Positions 26,464 to 36,049 of a stretch of 64,000 nt of DNA are shown one piece after another; the stretch's first letter is position 1; each line of letters begins with the position of its first letter. Source of the stretch: Lacipirellula parvula (GTDB lineage Bacteria > Planctomycetota > Planctomycetia > Pirellulales > Lacipirellulaceae); NCBI RefSeq assembly GCF_009177095.1, contig NZ_AP021861.1, forward strand, positions 5,314,501 through 5,378,500, written 5' to 3'. The translations under genes and the position numbers were made by a program. The notes beneath the pieces are model-generated. The model was not told the DNA's origin. It ran no database searches and worked only from the letters and a program-made list of their open reading frames with translations.

Positions 26464-28257
26464 TTAGTTTTTGGAATCAGCCGCTGGGCGAGCGAGCACG
26501 TCGGCAATCGACGCGTCGAGCCAAGCCTCTTGCTTCGGGAACGCCTCGTACGATTGCAATTCCTCCAGAAGCGGATCTTCCGGATCAACGCTCGCCGATT
26601 GCAGCATTGCATAGTCTTGGAGCGATTCGGCGAAGACCTCCCAGCGGATCGAGTCGATCGGGCCGTTGTCGCCGGGATAGACCACAAACGCATCGCCATG
26701 CGGCATCCCTGGCCACGCACCGGTGGCGGCGTCGAGAAACGGGTTGATGGGAGTTCCGGTGCAGAACACGAACCAGTAGTTGTGCCCCCAGTGGAGGAAG
26801 CCTTTCGCCTTCAGTTTGTAGAATAGCCAGCCGGCCATGCGGAGCTTGGGGAGCGGCGTGTCGTGGAACCGTTGCAAGTAGCGGCCGCGCGGGCCGCAGC
26901 AGAAGTAGACCCAAGCAGGACAGCCAACCGCGGTAAATTGCGGGGCTGTCGCGATGCTGGGAATCGGCATGTCGGTGACCCCAGCGGTGGCGAAGTGAGG
27001 ATCGCTCATGGCGTCCATCACCTTCATCCAGGGCGCCAGGTCGCGGAGCAGCGCGCGAGCGCTCTTGTAGTCCGCGATCTGAACTTCACCGTCTGGTTCG
27101 TCGGCGCAATGGAACAGCGAGCGACCGGAAACCTGTTCTTCCTCAAGCACTTGCTTGAACTGCGGAAGGAATTGTTCGAGGAACCGGCGGTACGTGTCGG
27201 AAGTGGCGCTGATCTCGGGCGCCCACAGCAGTTTGCCGATCTTGCCGTCTCCCCAGCGTTCGAAAATGCGTTGGGGGTATTTGCCGCTGGTAGGGGCTGG
27301 CGTGAAGAAGTGAGTCCATTCGAGGTACTCGGCGTTGTTCTTCTTCGCGATTTGAATCCAGCGGCGGACGTCGCTGAAGTCGAACTCGTACTTGTCTTCC
27401 CCGACGCGTCGAACTTTGAGTAGCTGCGCAGGGCGTTCGAGAATTTCGTGCCGCGCGTTGAAGATCGGCGAATAGACGACGTCGAGGTTGTGAGCGGTGA
27501 GATCGGCGACGTAGGCGTCGGCCAGTTCCCAGAACCGTTCGCTGAAGGGTTCGGTCTTGTAGTATTCCCAGATCGAATCGGCCGAGATCCAGTGGGTGAC
27601 CGGGAAGTCGTTGCGCTTTTCGAGAACAAGCGGGCGGATGTCGACGCTGATCGGCAGTTCGACCGACTGCGGCGGCACGCCCATCCACTGCGGGAAGCGA
27701 AATTCGTCTTCGATGGTGAGCTTGGCGTCAAGCTTGTTGGCGCCGACCTGTGCATCCGCGGGGATGTGTAGGGTGATCCAGAAGGCGCCATTGGACGAGG
27801 GGCCGATATGGGCCGTCTCTTCCGGGAACAGCGGATCAGGGGCCAAGCCAGGGAGATGGCCGACGCCATCGAGCTCGTCGACCGGAACGTCGGTGTCGAG
27901 TTGCGCGATTGGGACGTAGCCGACGCGGCGGACGCGGACGCTCCAACCTTGCGGGGCCTCGACGGCGGCGCGGACGCGGATGCTGCAGTCCCGCAGATTG
28001 CGGAACGCGAGTTGGAACGACAGCTGGGCGTTGCGGGCCGAGGTGAGCTGCAGTTCGGCGGCGCTGCCGGGCTCGGTGTTCGGAAAGATCCGCTTGAGCG
28101 AGGTCTCGCTCCAAAACTGCACGCTCTCCTTCTCAAGCGGCGTGCCGACGCGATCTACCGAGGCGGCGGCGAGCGCGACTCCCGCGGGAGCGGCGGCGGA
28201 GACGCCTACGGCCGCCGTTCCGGCGGCCAGCGTTTTAAGCATGTCGCGGCGTTGCAT
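26464..28257 (-). CDS. Exported DUF4091 protein (glycosidase-like)
   Basis: A 597-residue protein with a Tat-type signal (MQRRDMLKTLAAGTAAVGVS). The N-terminal part is a beta-sandwich (residues about 40-200; LQLTSARNAQLSFQLAFRNL), then a TIM-barrel-like catalytic region with HCADEPDGEVQIADYKSAR, and a C-terminal DUF4091 block (LRMAGWLFYKLKAKGFLHWG followed by HNYW, and the end GPIDSIRWEVFAESLQDYAM). DUF4091 occurs in putative glycoside hydrolases; the acidic DEP residues are candidate catalytic acids. GGAG lies 7 nt before the ATG. A paralogue is at 52108-53877 on the other arm of the locus. Confidence 0.88.
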   Translation of the reverse strand: MQRRDMLKTLAAGTAAVGVSAAAPAGVALAAASVDRVGTPLEKESVQFWSETSLKRIFPNTEPGSAAELQLTSARNAQLSFQLAFRNLRDCSIRVRAAVEAPQGWSVRVRRVGYVPIAQLDTDVPVDELDGVGHLPGLAPDPLFPEETAHIGPSSNGAFWITLHIPADAQVGANKLDAKLTIEDEFRFPQWMGVPPQSVELPISVDIRPLVLEKRNDFPVTHWISADSIWEYYKTEPFSERFWELADAYVADLTAHNLDVVYSPIFNARHEILERPAQLLKVRRVGEDKYEFDFSDVRRWIQIAKKNNAEYLEWTHFFTPAPTSGKYPQRIFERWGDGKIGKLLWAPEISATSDTYRRFLEQFLPQFKQVLEEEQVSGRSLFHCADEPDGEVQIADYKSARALLRDLAPWMKVMDAMSDPHFATAGVTDMPIPSIATAPQFTAVGCPAWVYFCCGPRGRYLQRFHDTPLPKLRMAGWLFYKLKAKGFLHWGHNYWFVFCTGTPINPFLDAATGAWPGMPHGDAFVVYPGDNGPIDSIRWEVFAESLQDYAMLQSASVDPEDPLLEELQSYEAFPKQEAWLDASIADVLARPAADSKN

Positions 28258-28311
28258 ATTGATTCTCCGAGGTGGGGTAGCGAGTGGATTGGTCGTAGGC
28301 GAGCAGCGAGC

Positions 28312-30420
28312 TCAATGAGTTCGCCCGCTCCGCCGCCGCGGCAAGACGCAAGCTGCAGCTGCCGTTAGGAGTAACACCGAGGTTGGTTCAGGAATGCTTG
28401 CTGCAGAGGCCGGCGTTTCTGCGCTGAACTGCCGCTGCCAGACGAGAAAGTCGGCGCCATCCGTCACGCCATCGCCGTTGGCGTCGGCGAGCTCGTCGAA
28501 CCCGAAGCTTTCTCGCCAGCGAGCAAGATCAAGTTCATCCACGCGGCCGTCGAAATTGAAATCGGCCGACTGCAGGGCAGCGTACGAGGCGGCAAAATGC
28601 GCCTTGGCGACCGGCGTCGTGAACATCGCGTATTCGATGCCCTTAATTTCCTCAACGAACCATTCAATGGGCGAGCCATCCATCGAGATCGAAGTCAGCT
28701 GATCGCCCGACCAATCGAGCGGCAACATCAGCGTCAGGTCGAAGTCCGCCGCGCCGGCGATGTAGTCGAACTCCAAGCTGCCGGGGGCGTAGGCGACATT
28801 GGCAAACTGCGATTCGTTGCGCGCGAGGTTAAAATCGAGCAGCTTCTCCGCCGACCACATCGGGATGTCGCGCTCCTGGCAATATTGCCAAATGGCGTTG
28901 GCCCATTCGTGCGTGATGTCCGTACCGTAGTAACGGACCGGATGGATGTTGTTGACGAAGGCAGAGTAGTAACCTTCCCGCTCAGCCGTTTCGAACATCG
29001 TGGTCATGATGTTGACGGCCTGCTCGCCCGTCATGCCGAAGTTGCCGAACCATTCGTCGGTCCACTGCGTGGCGGCCTGGTAGATGCCGAGCATCTGGCC
29101 ATTCTCGTCGATAAACCGTTGGGCCAACCCGCTGCCGGTGAAATACCCGTTGGTGGTGACGGAATCGAACAGATTGCCGTTGAGATAGTGATAGTAGTTC
29201 GTGTCGAGTTGCGTACCCCGGTTCGCCTCGATGCGGGCCATGTCGACCCAGCCGGTCCAGTCGATCGTATGGCTGCGCGCCGTGCGGGCGGTGTGTCCGA
29301 ACTTATTCTCCAGCGCCGAGACGACGCGGTCGTAGGCGTACGTCATGTGGGGAGAGGCACCAGCTCCGTCGATGCCATCAGCGTACATGTGGACGCCGAC
29401 TTCGTGGCTGGCTGCGCGCCAAGCCGCTTCCTGAGCGGCCGTCGTGTTGGCCACGCCGATATCACGGAGGTACACGCTGAAGGTCCCACCGTAACTCGCG
29501 GCATCGTTCAATACCTGATTGAACTGGGCGCCGTAGTTATCTTCGCCGTCGCCCGTATTCACCATCAACGTCTTGTGATTCCCGGGCAGGTACCACATCC
29601 GCGGCATCGGCGCCGAATTGGCGTCGATGAGGACGTTCGCGAGGAACCGTTGCAGCTCGTCGGCATGCGGAATCGCCATTCGCTCGACGTCGTAGTAGGT
29701 CCGCCCGTCGGTTCGCGTGAACATGTCATGCGGCCGGTACTCGGGAACGCCGTCGCCTTCGGTATTTTTCCAATCGGGATTGCCCTGACGGGTGAGGACG
29801 ACGCTTTTGGCAGGATCGAAGCTGAAGGCAATTGCCTGCCCCGCGCCGTAGTAGTTCGAAGTTACTGCCGGATAGTTGGAGGGAGTTTCGGCGTTCGCGT
29901 AAAGAGAGGCGACGGCGGTAGCGCCTTGCAGGTTGTAGTTCGCCGCCACCCCGTGATATTGAAGGGCGCCCTGCGTCATGCCGGCTCCCGGTCGCTGCGA
30001 CGGATCGACCGCATAGTACTGCAGCGTCCGCTCGGGGCGATTGCCGGCGAACTCAACTCCGAACACGTCGGAGAGTCCTGTATCTGGGCGAGCGCTAATG
30101 AGCGTCCCACCGGCCGCCACGTAGTTGCGCAACAGCGTATGCTCCCCGGGCGACAGCGACATCTCTGCGAGGACGATTGCCTTGTAGTTGCTCAACGGCG
30201 ATTCGTTCGCCGCTGTGAGCGACACTCTTTCGCGTTGCTCGAAGGCGAGCAAGCCTTCGCCGCGCATGATCTCGGCAAAGTAGTTGCCGAACTTGTTCTG
30301 TGCGGTCCCGTCCGTAAGGACTAGCACCGGCGCCGCGGCCTGAATTGTCGCGTTCGCGAGCACGCAGAACGCGGCGACGATCGCAAGCAGCCGCTGCAGT
30401 GAATGGAGAGCCGTACTCAC
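28312..30420 (-). CDS. Exported PEP-CTERM protein with amidotransferase-like and polysaccharide deacetylase-like regions
   Basis: A 702-residue exported protein starting at GTG 30420. After a signal peptide (to about residue 28), residues 30-220 resemble a class I amidotransferase/ThuA-like fold (VLVLTDGTAQNKFGNYFAEI; LRNYVAAGGTLISARP). Residues about 270-560 look like a NodB/polysaccharide-deacetylase-type barrel (TLMVNTGDGEDNYGAQF; EVGVHMYADGID; RTARSHTIDWTGW). Two dockerin-like calcium loops follow (DFNFDGRVDELDLARW; DANGDGVTDGADFLVWQRQF), then a PEP-CTERM sorting tail (IPEPTSVLLLTAAAACVLPRR). It should be anchored or sorted by an exosortase encoded elsewhere. The substrate is unknown. Confidence 0.82.
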   Translation of the reverse strand: MSTALHSLQRLLAIVAAFCVLANATIQAAAPVLVLTDGTAQNKFGNYFAEIMRGEGLLAFEQRERVSLTAANESPLSNYKAIVLAEMSLSPGEHTLLRNYVAAGGTLISARPDTGLSDVFGVEFAGNRPERTLQYYAVDPSQRPGAGMTQGALQYHGVAANYNLQGATAVASLYANAETPSNYPAVTSNYYGAGQAIAFSFDPAKSVVLTRQGNPDWKNTEGDGVPEYRPHDMFTRTDGRTYYDVERMAIPHADELQRFLANVLIDANSAPMPRMWYLPGNHKTLMVNTGDGEDNYGAQFNQVLNDAASYGGTFSVYLRDIGVANTTAAQEAAWRAASHEVGVHMYADGIDGAGASPHMTYAYDRVVSALENKFGHTARTARSHTIDWTGWVDMARIEANRGTQLDTNYYHYLNGNLFDSVTTNGYFTGSGLAQRFIDENGQMLGIYQAATQWTDEWFGNFGMTGEQAVNIMTTMFETAEREGYYSAFVNNIHPVRYYGTDITHEWANAIWQYCQERDIPMWSAEKLLDFNLARNESQFANVAYAPGSLEFDYIAGAADFDLTLMLPLDWSGDQLTSISMDGSPIEWFVEEIKGIEYAMFTTPVAKAHFAASYAALQSADFNFDGRVDELDLARWRESFGFDELADANGDGVTDGADFLVWQRQFSAETPASAASIPEPTSVLLLTAAAACVLPRRRSGRTH

Positions 30421-30516
30421 GGAGGCGTCCTCTACCGATCCCGCCGACGTCGAGCGACTCGCCGCTCGACGTCGTGGTTGAGGGGGTGGGCGATCAACCC
30501 TGATCGCCCGCGGCGC

Positions 30517-31191
30517 TTACAGCACGCCGTACTGATCGAATACTTCGCGCAACGAACGCCCCGCTAGCAAATCGCGCCGCGTGAGGCTTTCTTTGCCCAT
30601 CTTGTCGTTTGCCATCTCGAGGACTTGATCTTCAACGTCCCGCGGCACGACGACGACGCCGTCAAAATCGGCGAATACCAACTCGCCCGGATGAACCAGC
30701 ACATCGCCGCAGCGGACTGGCACGTCATACGCCATGACGCGGCCGCGCCCCTTGCTGTCGAGCGGGCGGATGCCGGCGTAGAAAATCGGGTAACCAATCT
30801 CGATGATCTGCCGGCAGTCGCGGATCAGGCCATCGCAGATGCAACCGGTGGAACCGCTCCGCTTGGCGAGCGTGCTCATCAACTCGCCCCAGGGAGCGTT
30901 CGTCCAACTCGCATCGCTGGAGTGGACCGGCACGTCGCCGGGCTTGAGGTCGTCCATCACGTCGATCTCGAGGCCGTATGGATCCTCTTCAATGACGTAG
31001 TCGACTTCCATCCACCGGAACGTCCGCGCACGGCCGACGATGATGCAATTGTCCGCATCGAGCGGACGGAGGCGGTGATGCATCGCCTGAGAGCGGCGGC
31101 CGATGTCGTCGAGGATGTCGCAAACTGCGGGGACGCGGAGGTGCTCGCGAATCCAGGCGAAGCGGGAAGGATCGTCAGTCGGAATGGCCAT
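30517..31191 (-). CDS. RraA-family protein (HMG/CHA aldolase-like)
   Basis: A 224-residue RraA-family protein. Key blocks are WGELMSTLAKRSGSTGCICD followed by GLIRD, where the Arg-Asp pair binds pyruvate and metal in 4-hydroxy-4-methyl-2-oxoglutarate aldolases, and GELVFADFDGVVVVPRD near the C-terminus. Catabolic members cleave or decarboxylate oxo-acids, while others inhibit RNase E. In this sugar-acid locus a lyase or aldolase role is more likely. It follows RidA by 43 bp. Confidence 0.9.
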   Translation of the reverse strand: MAIPTDDPSRFAWIREHLRVPAVCDILDDIGRRSQAMHHRLRPLDADNCIIVGRARTFRWMEVDYVIEEDPYGLEIDVMDDLKPGDVPVHSSDASWTNAPWGELMSTLAKRSGSTGCICDGLIRDCRQIIEIGYPIFYAGIRPLDSKGRGRVMAYDVPVRCGDVLVHPGELVFADFDGVVVVPRDVEDQVLEMANDKMGKESLTRRDLLAGRSLREVFDQYGVL

Positions 31192-31233
31192 GGCGCAGAA
31201 AAATCAATCGAAAGGGTGTTAGGCGTGCGAATG

Positions 31234-31629
31234 CTAAGCGTCGGCTCGGCCCGCGTAGGCGATGCAGTCGACCTCGTACTTCACGAGATCGCCCAAGCAG
31301 CCGACAAGCGTCGTTCGCGCAGGGAACGGCTCGGAAAAAAATTCGCGATAGATGCGATTGTGGGCGTCCCAATCTTCCTGCCGTTGCAGATAGCAGCGAA
31401 CTTGGACCACGCGATCGAAATCGAGACCCGCGCCACGCAGCACGCGCCCCAAGTTCTCGTAGGTTCGGCGAGCTTCGTTCTCGAATTCATCGTGAATGAT
31501 GGCGCCGTTCTCGTCGGCCGACGCCATGCCGGAGACGAATACGTAGTCCCCCGCACGGATACCGGGCGAGAACGGCAGCGAGCTGTTGATGATTCCGCCG
31601 CCGCGAATTGGGATGATGTCTTGAGGCAT
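31234..31629 (-). CDS. RidA-family enamine/imine deaminase
   Basis: A 131-residue protein of the RidA/YjgF family. The start MPQDIIPIRGGG at 31629 gives the usual family length; a longer upstream frame is rejected. Family features are LPFSPGIRAGDYVFVSGMAS, the DEFENEARRTYENLGRVLRG helix and the C-terminal VKYEVDCIAYA. RidA hydrolyses reactive enamine or imine intermediates. The usual catalytic Arg region is represented by VQVRCYLQRQEDWDAHNRIY. It fits a pathway in which a dehydratase or deaminase makes 2-imino or enamine products. Confidence 0.9.
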   Translation of the reverse strand: MPQDIIPIRGGGIINSSLPFSPGIRAGDYVFVSGMASADENGAIIHDEFENEARRTYENLGRVLRGAGLDFDRVVQVRCYLQRQEDWDAHNRIYREFFSEPFPARTTLVGCLGDLVKYEVDCIAYAGRADA

Positions 31630-31711
31630 GGCAATACTGCAACGAGCGATACGAAACTGAAGCAAGGGCGAACGCGCCGCTGACAGTTCGGCGGCGAACG
31701 CCAATTTGGCG

Positions 31712-32797
31712 TTAGCGAGCTTCCACGATCCGCTCTGGTCCCGTGGACCGCGGCGTGTGCCGAGCGGGCCGCTGCACGTTTCCTGTCAGGCCGAGCGCAG
31801 CGGCCAACGATCCAGGAGTTACAGCCAGCCCGCTCGTCGCCGATAGTTCGCATGCGGCGGTGACTTCCAAGGCCCGAACGCCATCGCTCACGGTCGCCAG
31901 ATCAGCGGAACCGCGATCGATCGCATCGGCGAACGTTCGGTACTGGCGCTCCCAATGCGGAGCCAACGGCGGCAGCGCGAACGCCTGTTCGCCCCCGCCA
32001 ACTTCCAGATGGCCAACGCCGGTAACGCAATTGAAGTCGAGCCGTCCCTCCGGACCGTTGACTGTGATGGTCGATGGCGGAAGTTCGGGAAGTAGCCAAC
32101 CAATTTTCACGTCGAGCGTTGACTGATCATCGAACTCAATGCGAGAGTTCCAAACGTTCGGACCGCTGAACGACGGCGACGTTTGCTGGGCGACGGCACT
32201 AACGCTCCGCCACGGGCTGTGGTTCCACAGGCTCACGTAGTCGATGACGTGCGATCCCTCGTGCGTCATCGCCGAGCTGTTGCGGATGAAGCTCTGGATG
32301 CGGGCAAGGTGAAGCGCGTCGTCTGGGTTGTAACGTTCGTCGTAAACTTCGACATTAATCTGCAGCGGCAAGCCGAGCGACGGCGCGAGTTGCCGTATGT
32401 ACTCGACCCAATCGCCGTAACGCAGCACGAAGCCGATTTGGTACACGCCGCGATGCTCTTCAACTGCTTGGAGCAAACGACGCCCTTCAGCGACCGAGAC
32501 GGCAATCGGCTTCTCGTCAAGAACAGCGAGGTTCAGACGTAGGACTTCGACGACGACGTCGGGGCTGATCTCCGGCGGCAGAGCGAGCACGACCGCGTCG
32601 AGACTGTGTTCGCGAGCGAGTAGTTCGCGCCAGTCGCTGTACTGCGGTACGCCGCCGGCGCGATCGGAGAAAAGTTTAGCGCGGGCGGGATCGACGTCGC
32701 AAATTGCGGCCAACTGGAAGCGATCGCTCTGCAAAATCGTTGGGAGATGGCCGCTCTCGGCCACCTCGCCGCATCCAATGAGTCCAACGGAGATCAC
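31712..32797 (-). CDS. Gfo/Idh/MocA-family oxidoreductase
   Basis: A 361-residue NAD(P)-dependent oxidoreductase. The Rossmann N-terminus is VGLIGCGEVAESGHLPTI, followed by LAAICDVDPARAKLF and the family loop VLALPPEISPDVVVEV, then DEKPIAVSVAEGRRLL, which is equivalent to the E-K-P signature. The C-terminal domain holds the substrate site. It probably oxidises or epimerises a sugar, inositol or sugar acid. Its start overlaps the creatininase stop by 4 nt (ATGA). Confidence 0.9.
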   Translation of the reverse strand: MISVGLIGCGEVAESGHLPTILQSDRFQLAAICDVDPARAKLFSDRAGGVPQYSDWRELLAREHSLDAVVLALPPEISPDVVVEVLRLNLAVLDEKPIAVSVAEGRRLLQAVEEHRGVYQIGFVLRYGDWVEYIRQLAPSLGLPLQINVEVYDERYNPDDALHLARIQSFIRNSSAMTHEGSHVIDYVSLWNHSPWRSVSAVAQQTSPSFSGPNVWNSRIEFDDQSTLDVKIGWLLPELPPSTITVNGPEGRLDFNCVTGVGHLEVGGGEQAFALPPLAPHWERQYRTFADAIDRGSADLATVSDGVRALEVTAACELSATSGLAVTPGSLAAALGLTGNVQRPARHTPRSTGPERIVEAR

Positions 32798-33645
32798 GCA
32801 ATCACCTCCCGTTCCATCTGTTTCGCATCGCCGGCGTGAGCCGTCGCGTTGCGTTGAGTATCAGTGCCGCCGGAGTTCTTCAGCCCCAAGCCATCCGGCC
32901 AATGGGCGTGCAAAATCTCTCTGATGAGCGGGACGACGATATCGAGAATCGCCTCCCCCTTCGCCGACGAGGCGCAGCTCGGCTTGCCCCACACGCCGCT
33001 CTCTGTGAAGCGGTCGAATGGAACCGAACGAACCGTCGATCCGCCGGCCAGGAGATCGAACTTCAAGAGCGGCGATGTTGGCGTCGCGCCGTCGTCGACA
33101 ATCGCCGACTCGTCAACGAGTTCAGATCGCATCGTCATGACGAGGCTTGTCTCGAACTCGCACGCATGCCCCACCGCAGGGTAGTCGCCCTCGACAAGAT
33201 GCCGCAGCCGTTCGCCCGCCATCCGGAACCAGGTGCCGAAGACGACGTCGACTTCTGGCAGCAGCGTCGAAAGCTTTTCGGCGACGACGCCACCGACTGA
33301 GATATTGCCGCCGTGGGCGTTCAGCAGGAAGAAGCGGCGGAAGCCGTGGCGAGCTGCAGAACTGACGATCTGCGTCACTATGTTGATGAATGCGGCGTGA
33401 TCGAGCGTGAGCGATCCCGGGAATGCCATATGATGTTCACTGCAGGTGGCCGGAAGTCCCGGCAGCACAAGCAACTGATCGCCGCAGAGCGCGTCGAGCC
33501 GGGCCGCCAAGCCGTCGGCGATGATTTGATCGGTTGCCAACGGCAAATGGGGGCCATGCTGCTCGGTAGCTCCGAGCGGCAGCACGCAGATCGTCTCGCG
33601 TGAGACGCTGCCGAGTCGCGGCGAATTGAGTTCAATCCACTTCAT
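32794..33645 (-). CDS. Creatininase-family amidohydrolase
   Basis: A 283-residue member of the creatininase family. The metal-binding motif LGATEQHGPHLPLATDQIIA gives Glu, His and Asp ligands, the block FFLNAHGGNI supplies the next His, and GHACEFETSLVMT the later Glu. Relatives open lactam or formamide rings (creatinine, mycofactocin precursor). The substrate here is unknown. ATG 33645 overlaps the stop of the upstream NTF2-like gene as ATGA, which supports this start over a longer frame. Confidence 0.9.
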   Translation of the reverse strand: MKWIELNSPRLGSVSRETICVLPLGATEQHGPHLPLATDQIIADGLAARLDALCGDQLLVLPGLPATCSEHHMAFPGSLTLDHAAFINIVTQIVSSAARHGFRRFFLLNAHGGNISVGGVVAEKLSTLLPEVDVVFGTWFRMAGERLRHLVEGDYPAVGHACEFETSLVMTMRSELVDESAIVDDGATPTSPLLKFDLLAGGSTVRSVPFDRFTESGVWGKPSCASSAKGEAILDIVVPLIREILHAHWPDGLGLKNSGGTDTQRNATAHAGDAKQMEREVIA

Positions 33646-34160
33646 GCGCCGCGCGACTCCATTGGGAGGTAGCCGACGAAGCCAACAATCTTCCAACGGC
33701 CGTCGACTTGGTGGAGTCGGTAGACGCTCTGGGCCGAAAGCTGGTACCGCTCGCCGTCGGCCAGCGGTTCATCAGCCCAGAACTGCTTCCACACAATCGC
33801 CCGGTCATCAGCAATCTCGACTTTGGCGAACGATTGCATACGGTAAAGCAATTCGCGGTGGGGCGTGGCGGCGAGCGGAACCTGTAGGTATCGCTCGGCC
33901 ATCTGCAGCCAATCGTCGCGATATGATTCAACCGTCGGGTAGCGGAGAGCCCAATCGATGGGATTGAACGAGCCGTTCGCCGTGATTCCTTCAAACCGAT
34001 CGTGTGCGAAATCGCCGTCGCAAACCGACCAGTCGGAAGCGGCGAACGCATCGGAATCGCGGGCGATCAGGATCTCCCACAGCTCGCCGCGATCGGCGTC
34101 GGCGCTGTAGGGATTCGCGTATGGATCTGCTGAAGCAACGTTGGTCATCGATTCGGTCAC
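33642..34160 (-). CDS. NTF2/SnoaL-like protein
   Basis: A 172-residue protein with a cone-like NTF2 fold: an N-terminal helix region (LWEILIARDSDAFAASDW), a beta-sheet with DDRAIVWKQFWADE and the final YRLHQVDGRWKIVGFVGYLP. Relatives act as isomerases or dehydratases, or bind small ligands. GTG 34160 overlaps the symporter stop as TAGTG; the ATG four codons later is an alternative. Coupled position between transporter and creatininase genes suggests a catabolic step. Confidence 0.75.
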   Translation of the reverse strand: MTESMTNVASADPYANPYSADADRGELWEILIARDSDAFAASDWSVCDGDFAHDRFEGITANGSFNPIDWALRYPTVESYRDDWLQMAERYLQVPLAATPHRELLYRMQSFAKVEIADDRAIVWKQFWADEPLADGERYQLSAQSVYRLHQVDGRWKIVGFVGYLPMESRGA

Positions 34161-36049
34161 TAGGTGGGGAGTTCCAGTTCAAACGATTGCGTTGGCGCGA
34201 CGAAGCGGTTCACTCCCGCCTTCTCGTCGGCTAACGCCGCAGTTTGGGCACTACGCAGCCAACTGAGGAAGAAAGCGAATCCGCTGATCACGGCGGCGAT
34301 GGCGAGGCCCGCAGCGCTTTGCCACTTCAACACGACGGCCATGAAAAACGCATAGGTGATGGTGAAGCAGAAAACGATCCCGCACACCGAAGCGACCAAG
34401 TCCCAGCGGAGCTCGCGACGCTGCTGACTGAGATCGATTAGCCCTTCCGCGGCGAGCTTGTTACGTACCGAGCTCCAAGCTCCGTGCGGGCGGACCTTCA
34501 AATAAAAGTTCCGCAGCGTTTCCGCGGATTCGGGCGGCGTCAGCAATGAGATGACGATGCTTCCCACCAACCCGATGCCCAGCAGCAGCAACGTCGGCTG
34601 CCAGGTGGGGCAGCTCTTGCCGTCGAGCGTAAACCAGACGAAGCTCGACAGCGGGACCGAGATCACTAGGCCGAATAGTTCGCCCCAGAGATTGAACCGG
34701 GACCAGAACCAGCGAAGCCACGCGAGCGGCAGCGCCGGGGCGATCATCGCAGCGTTGATGAAGAAGACCCACGGGCCGATATCGCTGATGCCCAAGGCGA
34801 GCGCGGTCGCCATGATCATCATGACGACCATCGTCACGCGGGCGACGATAATATGCTCCTTCTCCGGTGCATCGGGACGGATGTGCCGGCGATAAAAGTC
34901 GTTCACGACGAACGACGAACCCCACTGCAGCATCGTGCCGACGGTGCACATGTAGCCCGCGACGACCGCAGCGATCAGAATGCCGCCGAAGCCGGGGACG
35001 CGATCGGCGTACTTGATCACCAACTGCGACCACACGCTGATCGAACCGGCGGTCGAGCCGTCGGGGAGCAGGATGGTCGAGTTCTTCACATCGGCTGCCG
35101 GATAGAGGGCGATTGCCAACATGCCGAGTGGCAGCAGCGGAATCATGCGGACGACCAACGTCAGTACGCAGTTGAGCATCTGGCCCAACACAGCGTGGCG
35201 TTCGTCCTTCGCGGCAAGGCAGCGTTGAGCAGTCCAACCCTCGCCAGCGCACGGACTGCCGGCAAGGAACAGGCCAACGATGCAGAGCGCCATCAGCGTC
35301 ATCGGGTCGACGTAGCTATTCGTTCCCGACGAAGGGGGCAGTACCTGCCAAAAGTCGGCGCCGCGCTGCGTCATCGCCTTGTCGAGAATCGCTTGGTAGC
35401 TGCCGAAATCTTGAACGCCAAAGAACCACACTGCGAGCGCTGCGGTGAAGAAGATGGCAAACTGCGGGATGTCGATGTACGCCGCGCCAAGCAATCCGCC
35501 GAGCACCGTATACGCCGTGCCGATGGCGCCGAAGACAATGATGACCGTGAGCGGCGACCAACCGAGTAGCGGGGCGAGCATTTCCGAAAGCATCGCCGTA
35601 CCGTAACCGAGAAACACGGTCGCCCAGCCGAAGCAGGCATAGAGGCCGTAGAAGCCGCGGAACGCGGCGGCCGCTTTCCCTGAGTAGCGGAATTCGATCA
35701 ACTCGCCCGTGGTGACCAGCCCGCTGCGGCGCCACATTTTCGCCCAGAAGACGCCGACGAGCGGCATCCAGATCGGCCAGGCGATCCAAGCGATCTGATT
35801 GAGGTACATGAACCCGCCGACGAAGAATAGCCAGACCCATCCCCCGCCGCAGTCGGAATAGCCGGAGACGTTGGCGAAGCCAATCACCCACCAGGGCAGG
35901 CTGCGCTCGCCAATGAGGAAGCCGTCGGCGCTCTTCGTCGCGGCTCGCGAGAAGTAGACGCCTAGGCCGATCATCGCGACCGAGTAGATCGCAATGACGC
36001 CCCAGTCGGTCGCCGACAACGACAGGTTGAGTAAGGCAAGCAGGCTCAC
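34160..36049 (-). CDS. Sodium:solute symporter (SSS family)
   Basis: A 629-residue inner-membrane protein with about 13-14 hydrophobic segments. SSS features include the N-terminal VYFSRAATKSADGFLIGERS, LPWWVIGFANVSGYSDCGGG, the GELIEFRYSGKAAAAFRGFY block, and SPCAGEGWTAQRCLAAKDER, which matches the SSS glycine/Trp-Gln-Arg region. Family members import sugars, inositol, sialic acid or carboxylates with sodium. The start is a GTG (36049) that overlaps the preceding stop as GTGA. It should bring in the substrate of this locus. Confidence 0.92.
   Translation of the reverse strand: MSLLALLNLSLSATDWGVIAIYSVAMIGLGVYFSRAATKSADGFLIGERSLPWWVIGFANVSGYSDCGGGWVWLFFVGGFMYLNQIAWIAWPIWMPLVGVFWAKMWRRSGLVTTGELIEFRYSGKAAAAFRGFYGLYACFGWATVFLGYGTAMLSEMLAPLLGWSPLTVIIVFGAIGTAYTVLGGLLGAAYIDIPQFAIFFTAALAVWFFGVQDFGSYQAILDKAMTQRGADFWQVLPPSSGTNSYVDPMTLMALCIVGLFLAGSPCAGEGWTAQRCLAAKDERHAVLGQMLNCVLTLVVRMIPLLPLGMLAIALYPAADVKNSTILLPDGSTAGSISVWSQLVIKYADRVPGFGGILIAAVVAGYMCTVGTMLQWGSSFVVNDFYRRHIRPDAPEKEHIIVARVTMVVMMIMATALALGISDIGPWVFFINAAMIAPALPLAWLRWFWSRFNLWGELFGLVISVPLSSFVWFTLDGKSCPTWQPTLLLLGIGLVGSIVISLLTPPESAETLRNFYLKVRPHGAWSSVRNKLAAEGLIDLSQQRRELRWDLVASVCGIVFCFTITYAFFMAVVLKWQSAAGLAIAAVISGFAFFLSWLRSAQTAALADEKAGVNRFVAPTQSFELELPT

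Noticed and set aside
28597-30324. 575-residue open frame on the plus strand opposite the PEP-CTERM deacetylase-like gene
   Set aside because: It lies entirely antisense to a gene with signal peptide, dockerin loops and sorting tail; its own sequence is Arg/Val/His-rich without domains.
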